This document shows, piece by piece, positions 21,158 to 32,900 of a stretch of 64,000 nt of DNA. How positions within the stretch are numbered: the first letter of the stretch is position 1; each line of letters starts with the position of its first letter. The stretch comes from Trichostrongylus colubriformis (lineage: Eukaryota > Nematoda > Chromadorea > Rhabditida > Trichostrongylidae), in NCBI GenBank assembly GCA_963978905.1, contig OZ022257.1:9508509-9572508 (forward strand), given 5' to 3'. A model generated the notes under the pieces. It was not told the origin of the DNA and ran no database searches. It was given only the letters and a program-made list of their open reading frames with translations. A program made the position numbers and the translations under genes.

Positions 21158-24100
21158 CTGAAACATACGTAAATTTTGATCTTTCTCTCGAACATTTTAT
21201 CTTACATTTACACACACATTGAAGTGGTTCCTGGAAGTCTCAGATAAACAATAGCCTTGTCGCCGTAAATAAAAAAGGTAAATTCAAAGTTGAGTAGTGT
21301 AGCATGAGAATAGAGAAAGTGAGCCACCTGGATGTGTTTCACAGCAGCAAAGTTAGCCCTGCCTCTAGTAGACTGTGTGTGCACGGGTGTGAATCCTTAT
21401 GTCAGGATTTCGCACGACGACGAGCGGTGTGCCACGCAGTGCGTGCGAGCTATGTGTGTTGGCGGTAGTTGGGTCTTACGACGATTACACGGTAATGCTC
21501 AGGAGCCACACGCAGTTGACTTCTAATCGCTTCGAGACCCGACAACATGGCGCCTTTAGCTCGTTCGCATTGCTTCGCTTGCGACATGACGCGGTTCAAG
21601 CACGGTGCTCAGGTTTTCCGAAGCCCTGCTCTGTACGCGACAGTCGCTACTATTTAGTATGTACCACTAAAGATTCCGTTGAAAGCTCAGTATTGCTTCA
21701 GTAAAATCAGGGAATTTTCCACAGTACAGCAAAAAGATATGGTATGAGCATATCCGGAATCATGGCCCGTCATTTGTGTGTGCATAGTGTGTGAAGCCCT
21801 AAACTGACGCTGATTTTTTCAAAAATTCAAATCCCAGCTTCTTTACTGTAGTAATAGTGGTTTGGCCTCACCTGTGCCGCCTGGAGATGTCTGTGTCACG
21901 GCTCCTCCTTCAACTTTTCCATAAAGCGGTCCGACTCCTTTTAAATTCGTGGTAGGGTTCTCGATCTGAATTTGTATGATCACTGTGGAAGGACGAAAAA
22001 TTCCGAAGGAAGCCGATCTGCGCGAGAAATTTGAAAGGCTGAAAATCTAGGCTTTTCTGATGCGAGAAGTCGTTGCCTCGTGGCTCATTTCAAATATAAC
22101 AAGGAACTAATATAATCTCTACGCTCTTCAAAGCTGTCCCTTACCGTTCTCTCACTTATAAAATGCGCAATTGAAATGTGTCAGTCGAATTGCGCACTAA
22201 ACGTGAGTAATTTTGAACATCACAGGAGACCTTACCTGAACAGGCATGAAGTCGTTCGTTACTTCAACACCGTACATAGGCATGTTGGCAGCTGTTAACG
22301 CTTCCAACATCTAGAAATAAATGGACATTATGGGCAATTACAATAATTTTCATCGGTCATAGCACTCAGTGAAGATCCTAAGGTCGGTTTGGATGAGGTC
22401 ATAGCAAAGAGGTAGGCGTGCAAAGGTTTCCAGTTGAAATTATAACCCAAAATATAGCGAAACTCCCTCCTGTAGCTCGTACTATTAGGTTGATTCATAA
22501 TAAATCGGACAAATTGACCAATTTTAATCATTGTCGTACAACTTTTTTACGACAACAGGGATTCACTTGAAATATACTCCATCTTTATCGATGACCTTCT
22601 GCCACGGTATAGGCAGATCATGGATGCCCTTGCTCCAGAAGGCCGGAAGCTGGAGCTCGAAGAAGTTGCCGAGTGCCGCCTTGACCTCGTCGCGAGTTTT
22701 GAAGTCTTGGCCGTCCAGGTGGCGTTGGCTGTGGGAGAAAAGGTGGAAATCTGAAGGGGCCAGGTCTGGGGAGTACGGTGGGTATAGAAGTACGGTCCAA
22801 CTGTACGACAGCAGCTCGGCCTTGGTCGATCTTGCGAAGTGCGGTCTGTGGAAGTAGACACGTTGTCGTGCTGGAAGTAGACATGTGACCGCCGCCGTAG
22901 CGAACTTTGGACATTGGCCTTCAATTCTCGTAATTGACGAACGTAGAAGTCGGCAGATACCGTGGTACCTTCATCGAGCAGCTCCCAGTACTCTACGCCG
23001 TGTACGCTCCACCAACCGCGGTTTTCGTCTTCGATGGAATAGTCGCCTGACGCAAACTTCGAATGCTACAACTACAGTGTACTTCTGCCGGGGGCATGCT
23101 CCTTGTGAACTTCCATCAGACGTCTGCCGATATCCGCGGGTTCCTGGCCAGATAGCGATATAAATAGTATGACGTTGCGGATGTGGTCTCTGGACCGCTT
23201 GAAATCGTGCGGCATTGTGGCGGAATGAATTTACTAGGAGTGATTATTTTGCGGTACTTTGAAGAGCTTTTCATACTCATTCCAACGGTACCTCGCGCGT
23301 CCATTTTCGTTAATTCGTTACTGAGTTATGATCTCTAGAAATCATCACTACTATTTGTCCGATTTATTATGAATCAACCTAATACATAGCTAGCTACCCA
23401 GTGAAAGCTTATTCTTTTCTGTTATCGAAAGAGGCCGTGTGCTTGCGGATGGAATCAGCATATCTATTGTCGTGAATTGTGCCTTTAATGTAGCGAAATC
23501 GAGATTATGATATGAGAAAGATATGATCATTTTTCGAGCTGTTTCAATGGTAGGGGTGTAAAAAGCACATGCGAAGAACTCCCGCGTCTTTCAGCAGGAG
23601 TGAAGCTTTGCTGAAATGATCTCACCGATGCTCGAATCTCGGCGTTGGCTTTTTGCTTGGCCAAAGCGGTGTCGTTCGATTGCCCAACAAAATACCAGAT
23701 CTGATAGTTGTCGCTGCTCTGAAAATTCGGGTAATTGTCTGTTAGTTCAGTTAAAAGTAGAAAGCACTTGTCGTGAAACAGAGTTCACGATGACTCATCC
23801 ATAAACATGCCGGCGACGACGATATAAATTGGAGGCGGGGCCTCCAACAGGGTTCAGAAGAGAGGAAAGAGCTCAGCCGAGCGGGCGGCTCTCCTTGTAA
23901 TCCGGCATGACGGCGACCTCAGTGGGTCGCTCGTACCCGGTTACGGTAACAGGCGGTAGCGGAAGGAGGGTGCAGGGCATTTCTTCCTTCTCCTCGCGGA
24001 CCCACACTAGGAGAGGGGAAACTATGGAAAGAAGAAAGGGAAACAATGGAAATGAGCTCTAGTAATGTCGTTGTAGGATAGTAATAGATAATAGCATGTG

Positions 24101-26277
24101 CATGTTGTAATATAGTTTATTACATGTTGTAAAGGGTAGTAAAATAAATCTATAACTCATTAAGAGTACAACAGACGAAAGAACCACCAAAACTCTTTGG
24201 AACCGTGATGCAGTCTCAAAATGGTTTTCCTTGTCATGTAGTCAGTGTGGTGTCATTTCGAAAACAGTTCAAAAAACTGTCACATAGCTAGCCAGGAATA
24301 AACATATAGGTGAGAATTCGCAACATCCTTTGCTTGATAAGCATACTGACGCCTTACCCCTCTCTCCGCCTTTCACAGTCCCGTTTCAGTAATCACCGGA
24401 GCAGCCGTCTGCAGTGGTCTCAAGTAAGGACTCTCTCGTGCCGCCTCAAAAATTTTCTCGCAACGCCTAACTTTCCATGCACAAATATTCTTCAGCATAA
24501 CAGCCACTCTCTCCTTTAATCCCCACTTGTTTTTTTTTTTCGAGAAACGCTTAAAAGACACTGGATCGATCCGCTCAGGCCGTCTCGGGAAGTCGGCTCT
24601 AGTGAAGAAAGGTAGGCTCAAATGGTCACTTCTCAAGCGTTAGGTTCAAGCGTGAAAAGATTTCGTACATTACGATCGTGGAAGAAAAATGGGTGCGATC
24701 ATGCTCCCATGGTGGGAGACGATGGGATAGTCAGTCGTTGCAGAGGTTCCTTAAAAATGAAGTGAGCTTCTTATTGGGCTGTGAATATTTCAAAGAAAAA
24801 TCATAATGCGAAATTTTGTGATTATGCTGCTGAGTTGTAGACAACATAGTGCGCTTTATAGAGCTTTCCCCTACTTATCGGTCTCGCTGTATTCGTTGTG
24901 AACACAAACAATTGTTAAATAATTACTCACTTTAGGAGGAAAATATGACCAGCCAACAGGAGGGCTTATATCCATGGCGAACACGGGGTCCTCTATCCAT
25001 TCGTAGTCGTCCGAGCCCATACCTTAATACGAGTCTCTTCGAATAACAGGTATGTCCAAAAATTTGCCATCTCAAAGCACAATGGCTTACAAATACACGT
25101 GAAAAAGCCGAGTTCAAAAAACTGGCTTCAGAAAAAACATGGTCTAATGGTGTACCACGATTATTTTTCCTTTTTGTTTTTTGACGAATGAGATTTTTGG
25201 TTATTTTCATACTCTTATGAATATCAGAAAAGATGACTTTTGTTGCGTATTAGGTCGTGATGAAAATTTTGATAGGCTCCCATAATTTCAGCTTTGGGTG
25301 ATCATATCATAACTCGGCTCAGATAGCATAGTTTTTCATAGAATGGACACCATTCGATTCTTCGCACTTCGGACAGCATGATGCAGTTCTGCTTATCCCA
25401 TATGCCTGGTGATTTACACGAGAAATCGTAAAAAGTCGACTCAAAATCATTATGCTTCTTGAGCACTCCGTTCTTAGGGGAGCTGTCTAGATGTTTGGAA
25501 AAGCGAGGGTTATGTAGTTGGCGCTGATCTCACGAATATGAGGGGACGAGTTGAAGCTCGTGCCCGCAATTCCTTCAATTTCCGGAAGACGATGTGTGAA
25601 AATAAGTTTGCATATGGCTGCTCTGAGGGGTCGTGAAGCCCAATTTTTTTTTGAGTTCTGGCGTATCAAAGCTTCCTAAGGTGGTCAACCACCTCTGTAT
25701 AGGGGAGACCAATATTTTGCGATAACTCTTTTGAAAATTGAGGTAGTTGCTTTCCTGCTGTCCAAACTGGAGCGCTTTGACCAACAGCGAATTTGGACAA
25801 CTCATTCTCATTACTGTATCACTGAAAACAAGGACAAATGTTCCATCTTACGCAGTTCTCCCTCTGCAAATATTACAATTTTCAATGCCTTCATCGCTGT
25901 TTGGCCGAACTAGAACTAATGAGAAGTCATCGAAAAAATGTCAGTTTTACTTAGATTCTTCTGATAATTCAAAGAGTTTATGAAACTATTAGAAAGGCAT
26001 ATATTCTGAAGGCGCAACCTTGTGTCTGTCTGTGGGGCATAATATGTAAGTTAATGTTGACGCGCTTTGAAAATTATAGTATCCTGTGAAGACGTGCAGA
26101 ATCGGCAGAAATTTCTTTACTACCTAATAGCTGCCACATCTCATGAACTATTTTCATAATACATTCCCAGAAAAGTTGAAGGTTACATAAAAGAACTTTA
26201 CCAGAGGAACAGCCAAGTACAGTGGCTATGATGGTACTTCCAAGAAGAAGAAGAAGAAACGATAGAAGTTTAGCCAT
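20994..26277 (-). CDS. Secreted protein of unknown function, complete seven-exon model
   Basis: Exons on the minus strand, 5' to 3': 26277-26202, 25022-24931, 23718-23626, 22310-22236, 22196-22156, 22038-21872, 21157-20994. All junctions agree in phase and give about 235 residues from ATG to TAG. The first exon encodes a clear signal peptide (MAKLLSFLLLLLGSTIIATV). The mature part has SDDYEWIEDPVFAMDISPPV, a YQIWYFVGQSNDTALAKQ block with a potential N-glycosylation site and a basic-free C-terminal region. I do not recognise the family. No transmembrane segment follows the signal, so secretion is the likely fate. The 39-bp intron between exons 4 and 5 is the weakest part of the model. Confidence 0.6.
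21385..21598. repeat. Family E repeat, one arm plus centre
   Basis: GGTGTGAATCCTTATGTCAG then GATTTCGCACGACG and TTTAGCTCGTTCGCATTGCT match the element at 5361-5591. The right end is truncated near CGCGGTTC. Confidence 0.6.
21872..22038 (-). CDS. Secreted-protein gene, exon 6
   Basis: Acceptor GATTTTCAG, donor ACAG|GTGAGG. Encodes VIIQIQIENPTTNLKGVGPL and YGKVEGGAVTQTSPGGT. Confidence 0.6.
22156..22196 (-). CDS. Secreted-protein gene, small exon 5
   Basis: Thirteen codons between ACGTTTAG and AA|GTGAGA. It was placed because it restores the reading phase between exons 4 and 6. The preceding intron would be only 39 bp, so this exon is the least certain. Confidence 0.4.
22236..22310 (-). CDS. 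Secreted-protein gene, exon 4
   Basis: Acceptor TTTCTAG, donor CAG|GTAAGG. Encodes MLEALTAANMPMYGVEVTND then FMPVQ. The intron before it contains a decayed mariner (22485-23382). Confidence 0.65.
22485..23382 (-). mobile_element. Decayed, internally deleted mariner-like element
   Basis: Inverted ends TTAGGTTGATTCATAATAAA and the inverse, with TA duplications at 22483-22484 and 23383-23384. Read on the minus strand, the part near 22570-22800 keeps the end of a mariner transposase (YSPDLAPSDFHLF followed by LDGQDFKTRDEVK), but upstream frames are broken. At 898 bp it is well short of a full mariner. Confidence 0.85.
23626..23718 (-). CDS. Secreted-protein gene, exon 3
   Basis: Acceptor ATTTTCAG, donor TCG|GTGAGA. 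Encodes SSDNYQIWYFVGQSNDTALA and an Ala/Lys-rich helix. Phase 0 on both sides. Confidence 0.65.
24931..25022 (-). CDS. Secreted-protein gene, exon 2
   Basis: Encodes DYEWIEDPVFAMDISPPVGW then YFPPK; donor AAA|GTGAGT is strong. The acceptor ATTAAG lacks a pyrimidine tract, but an in-frame stop just upstream forces a start here. Confidence 0.55.
26202..26277 (-). CDS. Secreted-protein gene, exon 1 (signal peptide)
   Basis: ATG at 26277; donor TCTG|GTAAAG. Twenty-five codons forming a typical signal peptide with a Leu-rich core and a likely cleavage near VLG/CSS. Confidence 0.7.
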
Positions 26278-26312
26278 ACTGAAGAACTGAGATGAAAGCT
26301 GGGAACCGTGCA

Positions 26313-26319
26313 TTTTATA
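26313..26319 (-). promoter_or_regulatory. TATA box of the secreted-protein gene
   Basis: TATAAAA on the minus strand, 36-42 bases before the ATG at 26277. The spacing implies a very short 5' leader. TTCTTCAG immediately before the ATG also resembles a trans-splice acceptor, but the outron would be too short if this TATA is used. Confidence 0.5.
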
Positions 26320-26847
26320 CGGCTTTTGACCTAGTCGTAAATGTTTCACTTAGGGCCTACGGTTGAGGGTCGTATACGTAACGCGCTACAAACATTTGCT
26401 ATTCAAGAATTCGTGGCCCAGCCATTCATGAAACGGACTATAGAACTGTTCGAGAACCGCTAACCTTGATTCTCCTGTACCGTTTCCAAAGCACTCCGCA
26501 GTCACAACGCTTTGCCGCAAAAAAAGGCAAAAACTTACCTCCAAATCCTTGCACTTGCCATTCGCACAGTGTAGCTAATCCTGGACACCACTATTGCGTT
26601 TTCCACGCCTCACATTCTCAGTAGATTACTGCCCTCTTTAAAAAGTACTGACCGTCACGTAGTTAGAAAAGCAGGGTGCGAAGCAAATAAGCATTTGGCG
26701 CGAAAATTTGAACTGCACACTGACAGCCGACGACTGTTCAAATTTTGCTCGGCAGGAATTCGAACGAAGTGCTCTTCAATCCTCTGCTTTTTTCATGCTT
26801 CTGTTCACAAAATGTATCTAGTAGGATGATTTCCAGAGGATCTAGAA

Positions 26848-26987
26848 TCATTGGCTTTTCGTGGACGAATTCTTCAACCGACACTTTTGTTGACAATAGG
26901 TTCGAGGCACTCTGACACAGTTCAGCCTAAAGTCATTTGATGCGCTCCTTTCCGATGCTGGTTCCCGTTTCCGTAGAGTATAGGATT
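26848..26987 (-). CDS. Receptor gene, last exon
   Basis: Acceptor GGTCTCAG. Encodes a basic, Ser-rich tail (SYTLRKREPASERSASNDF) ending in KSSTKSQ-like residues and TGA. Two bases complete a Glu codon from the previous exon. Confidence 0.55.
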
Positions 26988-29900
26988 CTGAGACCGTGAA
27001 CCCAATGTGTGTAGATGTTCTAACAGCCAATACGCGAACAATTGTGAAGCGACAATCCAGGAGGGGCACCGTGAAAAGTCTTCGCGCTGGATTTCACGTC
27101 TCTGAGAACAGAAAACATCAAGAAATCTTTATGCATAACAAAACACAGCACAGGAATTCTTTTATGTCTTTTATCGCTCTGAAATGATTACATCAACGTC
27201 GAATTCTGCTCTCGAGCCTCCTCAAAATAGGTCGGCTTCCAATTTGGAGAAAGTAAGCTGGGAGGGATTTGAGGAAGCTGTCGGCGAGGAACTGAAATGT
27301 CTTTTATGGAGTTATGTGGCAGCGCAATACCCAAATTGACAGAAACTTGTGTCATAATTTAATTTAAAGATTTCTCCACTATCAAAACTAGTAGAAGGAT
27401 GGAAGGATAAGTGAAAGATTTGCGTCCACTTCTAGATTTGAACGAAGATTCAGAACTGTACATTACCTGTGGGAGTGAGGATAGGGAACGACATGCCGGG
27501 AACTTCGGCGATGAGGTTGATTGTGTGGTATGTTCTGGGTGGTGGACGACGTTTCGCCGCCCGTTTTGCAAGGAATGTGTTGATAGGAACAATGTCTGGA
27601 TTACACCTGAAATATTCGCCATTTTAATCGATGTCGCGTAAGCTGAACGAACCTTAAAGGAATCGTCTATGGAAATATCATGATTCTAATTCTTCTCAAA
27701 ATCACTTCACCACACAGAGCACATGAAAAGAAACATCAAAAGAACCTAAAAATTCCTTCTGGTCCAAAGCATAATCGAATAACTGGGAGAAGAGCAACTC
27801 GTTAGACTCCCCAGCAAGATTTGAACAGCCGTGCGGCAACATCGCAGTTCCAATTTTCGCGCTCAGTGTTGATTTGCTTCTCACCCTGCGTCCCTGACCA
27901 CGTGAGTGTTAACTCTTTGCACCTCTACTCTCAAACGTTCACACCCATCCGGACGCACCACCCCATCGGCCTTCAGTTTGCGGAGCTCTATTTCATTTGG
28001 ATTCTTCTATAAACGCGTGAAACTCCGCATGCGGCTTGCAGTAAGGACATATAACACAACTATGTGGGTAATAAAAAATCAAAACTCCGCGAACGGTTTT
28101 TTCAAACGCTGATTTGCTGTTAAGAGAGGAAAACAAGGAATAGTACGGTATTTTCCAGTTTTTTTTTCAAAAATTCTTCGTTTTGGCCTGTTTTACGGCT
28201 GTACCAGCAGAATTCATGAAGCTCGACACTACACAAAAAAACGAAAGTGCTCAAAGGCACATTCCAAGATAGTCTGAGTACTCCAGTTTCCTCATGATTA
28301 CATGACTCCATCTACAGAGGAGTAGACACTCTTATTCCACGTGGACCATAAAATCTGCATAGCTGGCGCTCCTTTTCTCAGCTACGCGTCGCCCAGCTTC
28401 GATATGGTCAGGGGGGGCAGTGGTGGCAATTACGTGACGAAAGGATTTGTGGGCGACCGTGATCGCATAAACAGGACAGCTCTTCTATTGGTGAGGGCAA
28501 GGACAGAAGTGGACAATTTTGAAAATTGTACTCGATTTTTTGCCAATTGTATAAAGACACCTCCAATTCCTTAGACGTGATAGGCGTGATAACCTACGGA
28601 GATAATCCTGGAATGAGGCCAATGAATAACAATGTGGAAAATCATGTGGTACAATTTAAAGACATTGGGAGGAGGGAAATTTTGGTTTACGGTGTGGGAT
28701 TACGGTGTCTTGTAGTTGCCGCAATGCACACACAACACAATGCCCAGACGTCGAAAGTGAATTTTTTAGGTTTTAATTGTAATCACACTTTTTTGTCACG
28801 CTTTCGCTTATTCTTTATTTAAATGTCTTACTTGCTTGTTGCTGTGTGTTGTTTCATTTATTTCACATCATCACCAATGAATGGAATATACCCTACGAGA
28901 CAACAAATGACATCTCTACAGCGGACAACTCGCAAAGTCAGTATGTGCACTTCGAAGTGATGCGAATGTGATGCGAATACACACCACAGCGTCGCGTTTC
29001 TGAATCCGGGTTTTCCATCGATTATCGCTCCTAACTGGATGTTCGTTACAAAGTGATCATTTTTATGCATCTTTCCCTTTCTTCGGACCCCACTCAGTTC
29101 CTCTAAGATTAGGTGAACGTCACCTTACGCAAGTGGTTACGTAATTGAGGTGCAAAAAAGCAAATATCTTACCATATGTACAGAAGCGGATTGAGAAGTG
29201 GGCACAATCGGCTGATAATAACTGGAACGACGATGTAGGACACGTTGTCAAAGTCGGACTCCAACGGATTCAAGCACACGATGGAATATGCAAGAAACGG
29301 CAACGTGGACGACAATAAGCACCCGAGACCAACCTGTAAGAGAGATACACGGTCTGAAATGCTGACTGCAGCGAATTTTATTCTTTTCCACCTCTAAGGA
29401 TCTGAAGAAATCGTTCACGGAAATTTCTAGATTCTAGTTCTTCTCAAAATCCCTTCACTAGATACAGTTCATGTACAGAAAACGAACAGAAAGCGAAAAG
29501 GACCGAGAAATTTTCCGCCGTCGATTCCCCCCCCCCCCCCTCCCCTCCCGAGACCTTGTGACCCCGCCTCCCCGAACAGCTCCAGCTCGTTGAACGTTAC
29601 CTCTGGGAGCTGGGGTGGGGGAAATACGCCAAAAAATCGCGTGGCCGCCCGCGGCGAGCGGCGCGGCGGCCACGCGAGTGCCAGTGGCAGTGTTGGCAGC
29701 CTTTAAGCGAGACAGTGTGGCAAAGGTGGAGGAGGCGGGTGGCGTGGCTGGAAGAGGCAGTGTGGCATGGCTGGAGTGCAGAAGTGACGCAGACACGTTC
29801 TGCCGCGCTCCCAAGAGCAATATCGATTCGCAAGTCGTACTGGTGGCGCCGCGAGTGCGACGCCGCTGACGCGATTTTTTGGCGTATTTCCCCCCATCCT

Positions 29901-32900
29901 GGGAGCTGTATCTGAGCGGATGCTTGTTCTTTTCGCGCAATACCTTCACATGGCCCGTAGCAAGCAAATACAACAACTAAATGTATGGGTAGTAGAAGAA
30001 CTAGAATTTCCGTGGCGATCCTTTTAATAGTTGGAATGAGGTTATGATTTTTCCTTGATTTCGATCAAACTACGTTTAAGCAGCTAAGCAGATTGGGCTT
30101 ATATTTGAACCTGCTTGCCTTGGCTACACTTCCCTTTGGTGCCCAGGTACAGCATTCTTCAACCGTATTTCCATTCTCTTCTCGAGCTTCTGTTCTGCTC
30201 TGTCTGCAATGTGCACCAGCTTTACTTCCATGCTCAACAGATCATTAGAGAGTACAGACATCAATAATTATATTTTTAAAGAGAAACTCGTTTCTTCAGT
30301 TGGATAAGATCATCGGTGATACTTCGGAAAAGCTTGTAAGTTAAAGATGCGGTCCAAATATGTAATGAACACGATTTTTGAGAGCATCGCTAGGAGTATG
30401 CGGAAAATTAGAATTGGGAAGACATATTTTGTGGAAACCAGTGTTCGGTTCAGGGGATGGTCTGTGAGAAATTGGCATTGAAAAATGAGTTCTGGGTTCA
30501 CATTGCGGCATCGTTTGCCTGTGTTTCGGGTTGCGCAGCTGCATTTGCGAGTTTCTGTGAGGATGGGCAACGTCATCCACAGCTGTGAAGCTTAGTCCCT
30601 CGCTGTCTGCATCTACCCCTTAAGAGATGCAATTAGCGTGAAAGCACGTCCCCAATCGTGGGAATGCCTTATTTTTTTGGTTTTGTACAAAATGAATTAC
30701 CTGTCCACATGATCAATGATGCTATAGTAAAATGAGGACGCAATACAGACTGGTATCAAGAAGAAGACCAGACAAGTGGCCGTCAGGAACGCAACATAAT
30801 GTTGAGCAGCGTCTGTTGACTCTTTCGAGCTGCTGTCAGTATCGCCCTGATTAAATGCTTATGAATTATCCATGAACAATGTGAAGATTTCAAAAAAGGC
30901 GGTACCTGTCGCCAATCCAATGAACAGAATGTACTTCCATAAAAAGTACTATATTTACCGTAACCAAGTACAGGCACAGCACTCCAGATGGTTGTGAATC
31001 CGATGAGAATAAAGATCAGCTTGATATAGTTGGAGTGACAGCGCCATTTACCTCAAATTATTATGTTATGAAACAATATACAGCGCGGTTCATAATTATA
31101 TGGTTAACTCCAAATTTTAAGTTTCCAAAATAAGGAGTCCACAGAGAAATTTCGTAATATTTTTTGCGGATTTCTGACCCCAGGAAACCCTCACATTCCT
31201 ATTTTAATCACGATATTTTCCACTCTAGCTTTTTTGCAGATAATTTTCTGGCTTTTGCACTCTTTTGTTGAATTGTATACACATCAAGTACAAACAATTC
31301 ATTTCTTTCCATTGATCGGAACTCTACTCAGCCTCCGTACACTTCTTCCGAACGCTGTGAAACTTTTGGAATGGGCGTGTGGTGGGCTTTTACCTCGGCC
31401 TGATCCATGGACCATGAGAGATAATGAGGAAAATCACAGCCGGGAGGACAGATTCGTGTAAATGAAATGAAATGGCGAATTTCAGGGAAATGATCATATG
31501 GCGACACTAGCGTCAAAAAGCGTGTCTTAGAGTCTTCATCGCGCTTCATGCTGCAGAGCTCCAGAGGGCGAGTTACTGCGGAGGCGTGGCAACGTCCGTA
31601 GCTGGGTGATTTACTCTTTCGCCCGTCTGCATTCAACCCCATCGGCTAGTGACGCAGAGGGTCTAAAGGGAAGAAGTGTGTGTGAGAGAGAGAAATAGAG
31701 CTTTCCGATTCCTATTTTTCGGCTTAGCTGGATGATTTAGTCTTTCGCCCGTCTGCATTCAACCCCGCCGGCTAGTGACGCAGAGGGTTTAAAAGGAAGA
31801 AGTGAGAGAGAGAAATAGAGCCTTCCGATTGCTATTTTTCGGCTTTTGACCGTTTTGTTCCTTTCTTTCTCTACTGTTACACTATTGATCACACCGACTT
31901 TCATATTCCACAACTATTCCACAATCTGCTAAAATTACCCCTTCCGGTGCCTTAAAGGTGGATCAGGCACTGCAATTTTCCAACCTATAGCAATCATTAA
32001 CTCGTCCAATTCATCCAGTGTCATTTTTCTACATTTACCTACTACTAACACCGCAATGTGCAGAAAGAGCTCTTTTTTTTACAACTCCTATTTCGGCACG
32101 ATCACGATCTCTTTAAGGAAGGAGTTGTTCTGACGCGATCATTTTCCTCGATGCTATGCTTGACCCCGCTTTCGATAAATATCCTTGAGAAAGGACTTGG
32201 CCGTTCGAAGTTGTCAATCATTTCTGGCTTATTGTATGTCCGAGGACAACAGAAAGGGCGAGACACAGGTGTGCGGAGGTCTAAAGAGGAAGCTCAAAAA
32301 GCACAAAATCTTATGCATTGATCGGAAAACCTTTAAATGTGGTAAATTGCGGTAAAGAGGCCCATTATAACGACTTCGAACAATAGCGCCTTTCAAGAGT
32401 AGATAGGTTTTCATCTGTTGGTAAAACTTAAGTACAAAGTGATTTACTATTGTGCGCAGTTTGCACAATGCAATTCACGCACTGGGAAAGGTTGCAAAGG
32501 AATCAAGCCGAGAAGTCCCGTTCAGAGTCTTTGTTGAGGAACTTCTACGAGGGTCGTATTTTGGGGTGGCAAGTGGGGTGGGCGTATTTCGAGTTGGAAA
32601 AAGGGGAGGGATCGAACTATGTGCGATTTTTTCCAGACACCCATGCATACTTGAGGAGATTTCGAGCCCATGAGCACATCACAAAATTCGTCAATCGATA
32701 ACCACACTTGGCATCGGGTAGAATGGTATGTTTTCGATTGACGACGTCTTTTTCAGAGGGGCAGAGGGCAGCTCGAGTATAAGCACTCGAGCGGGAAAGA
32801 GAGAAGAACAGGTGGGTCGTATTTTCTGTGATAACGTCTGAGGGGCACGTTCAGGAACCCCCTTTCTGAGAGAGTTATATTTTCCGCAAATTCCCTCGAC

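Noticed and set aside
22531..23163. Several 60-125 codon frames
   Set aside because: Out-of-frame or antisense readings of the decayed mariner transposase at 22485-23382.
29458..29976. 172-codon minus-strand frame
   Set aside because: Runs through the nested family D and A elements and encodes low-complexity GC-rich repeat sequence.
30341..30600. Longer exon for the receptor's third inner loop
   Set aside because: The extended frame has no start in the phase needed after TM5; only the shorter exon 30371-30461 joins both sides.
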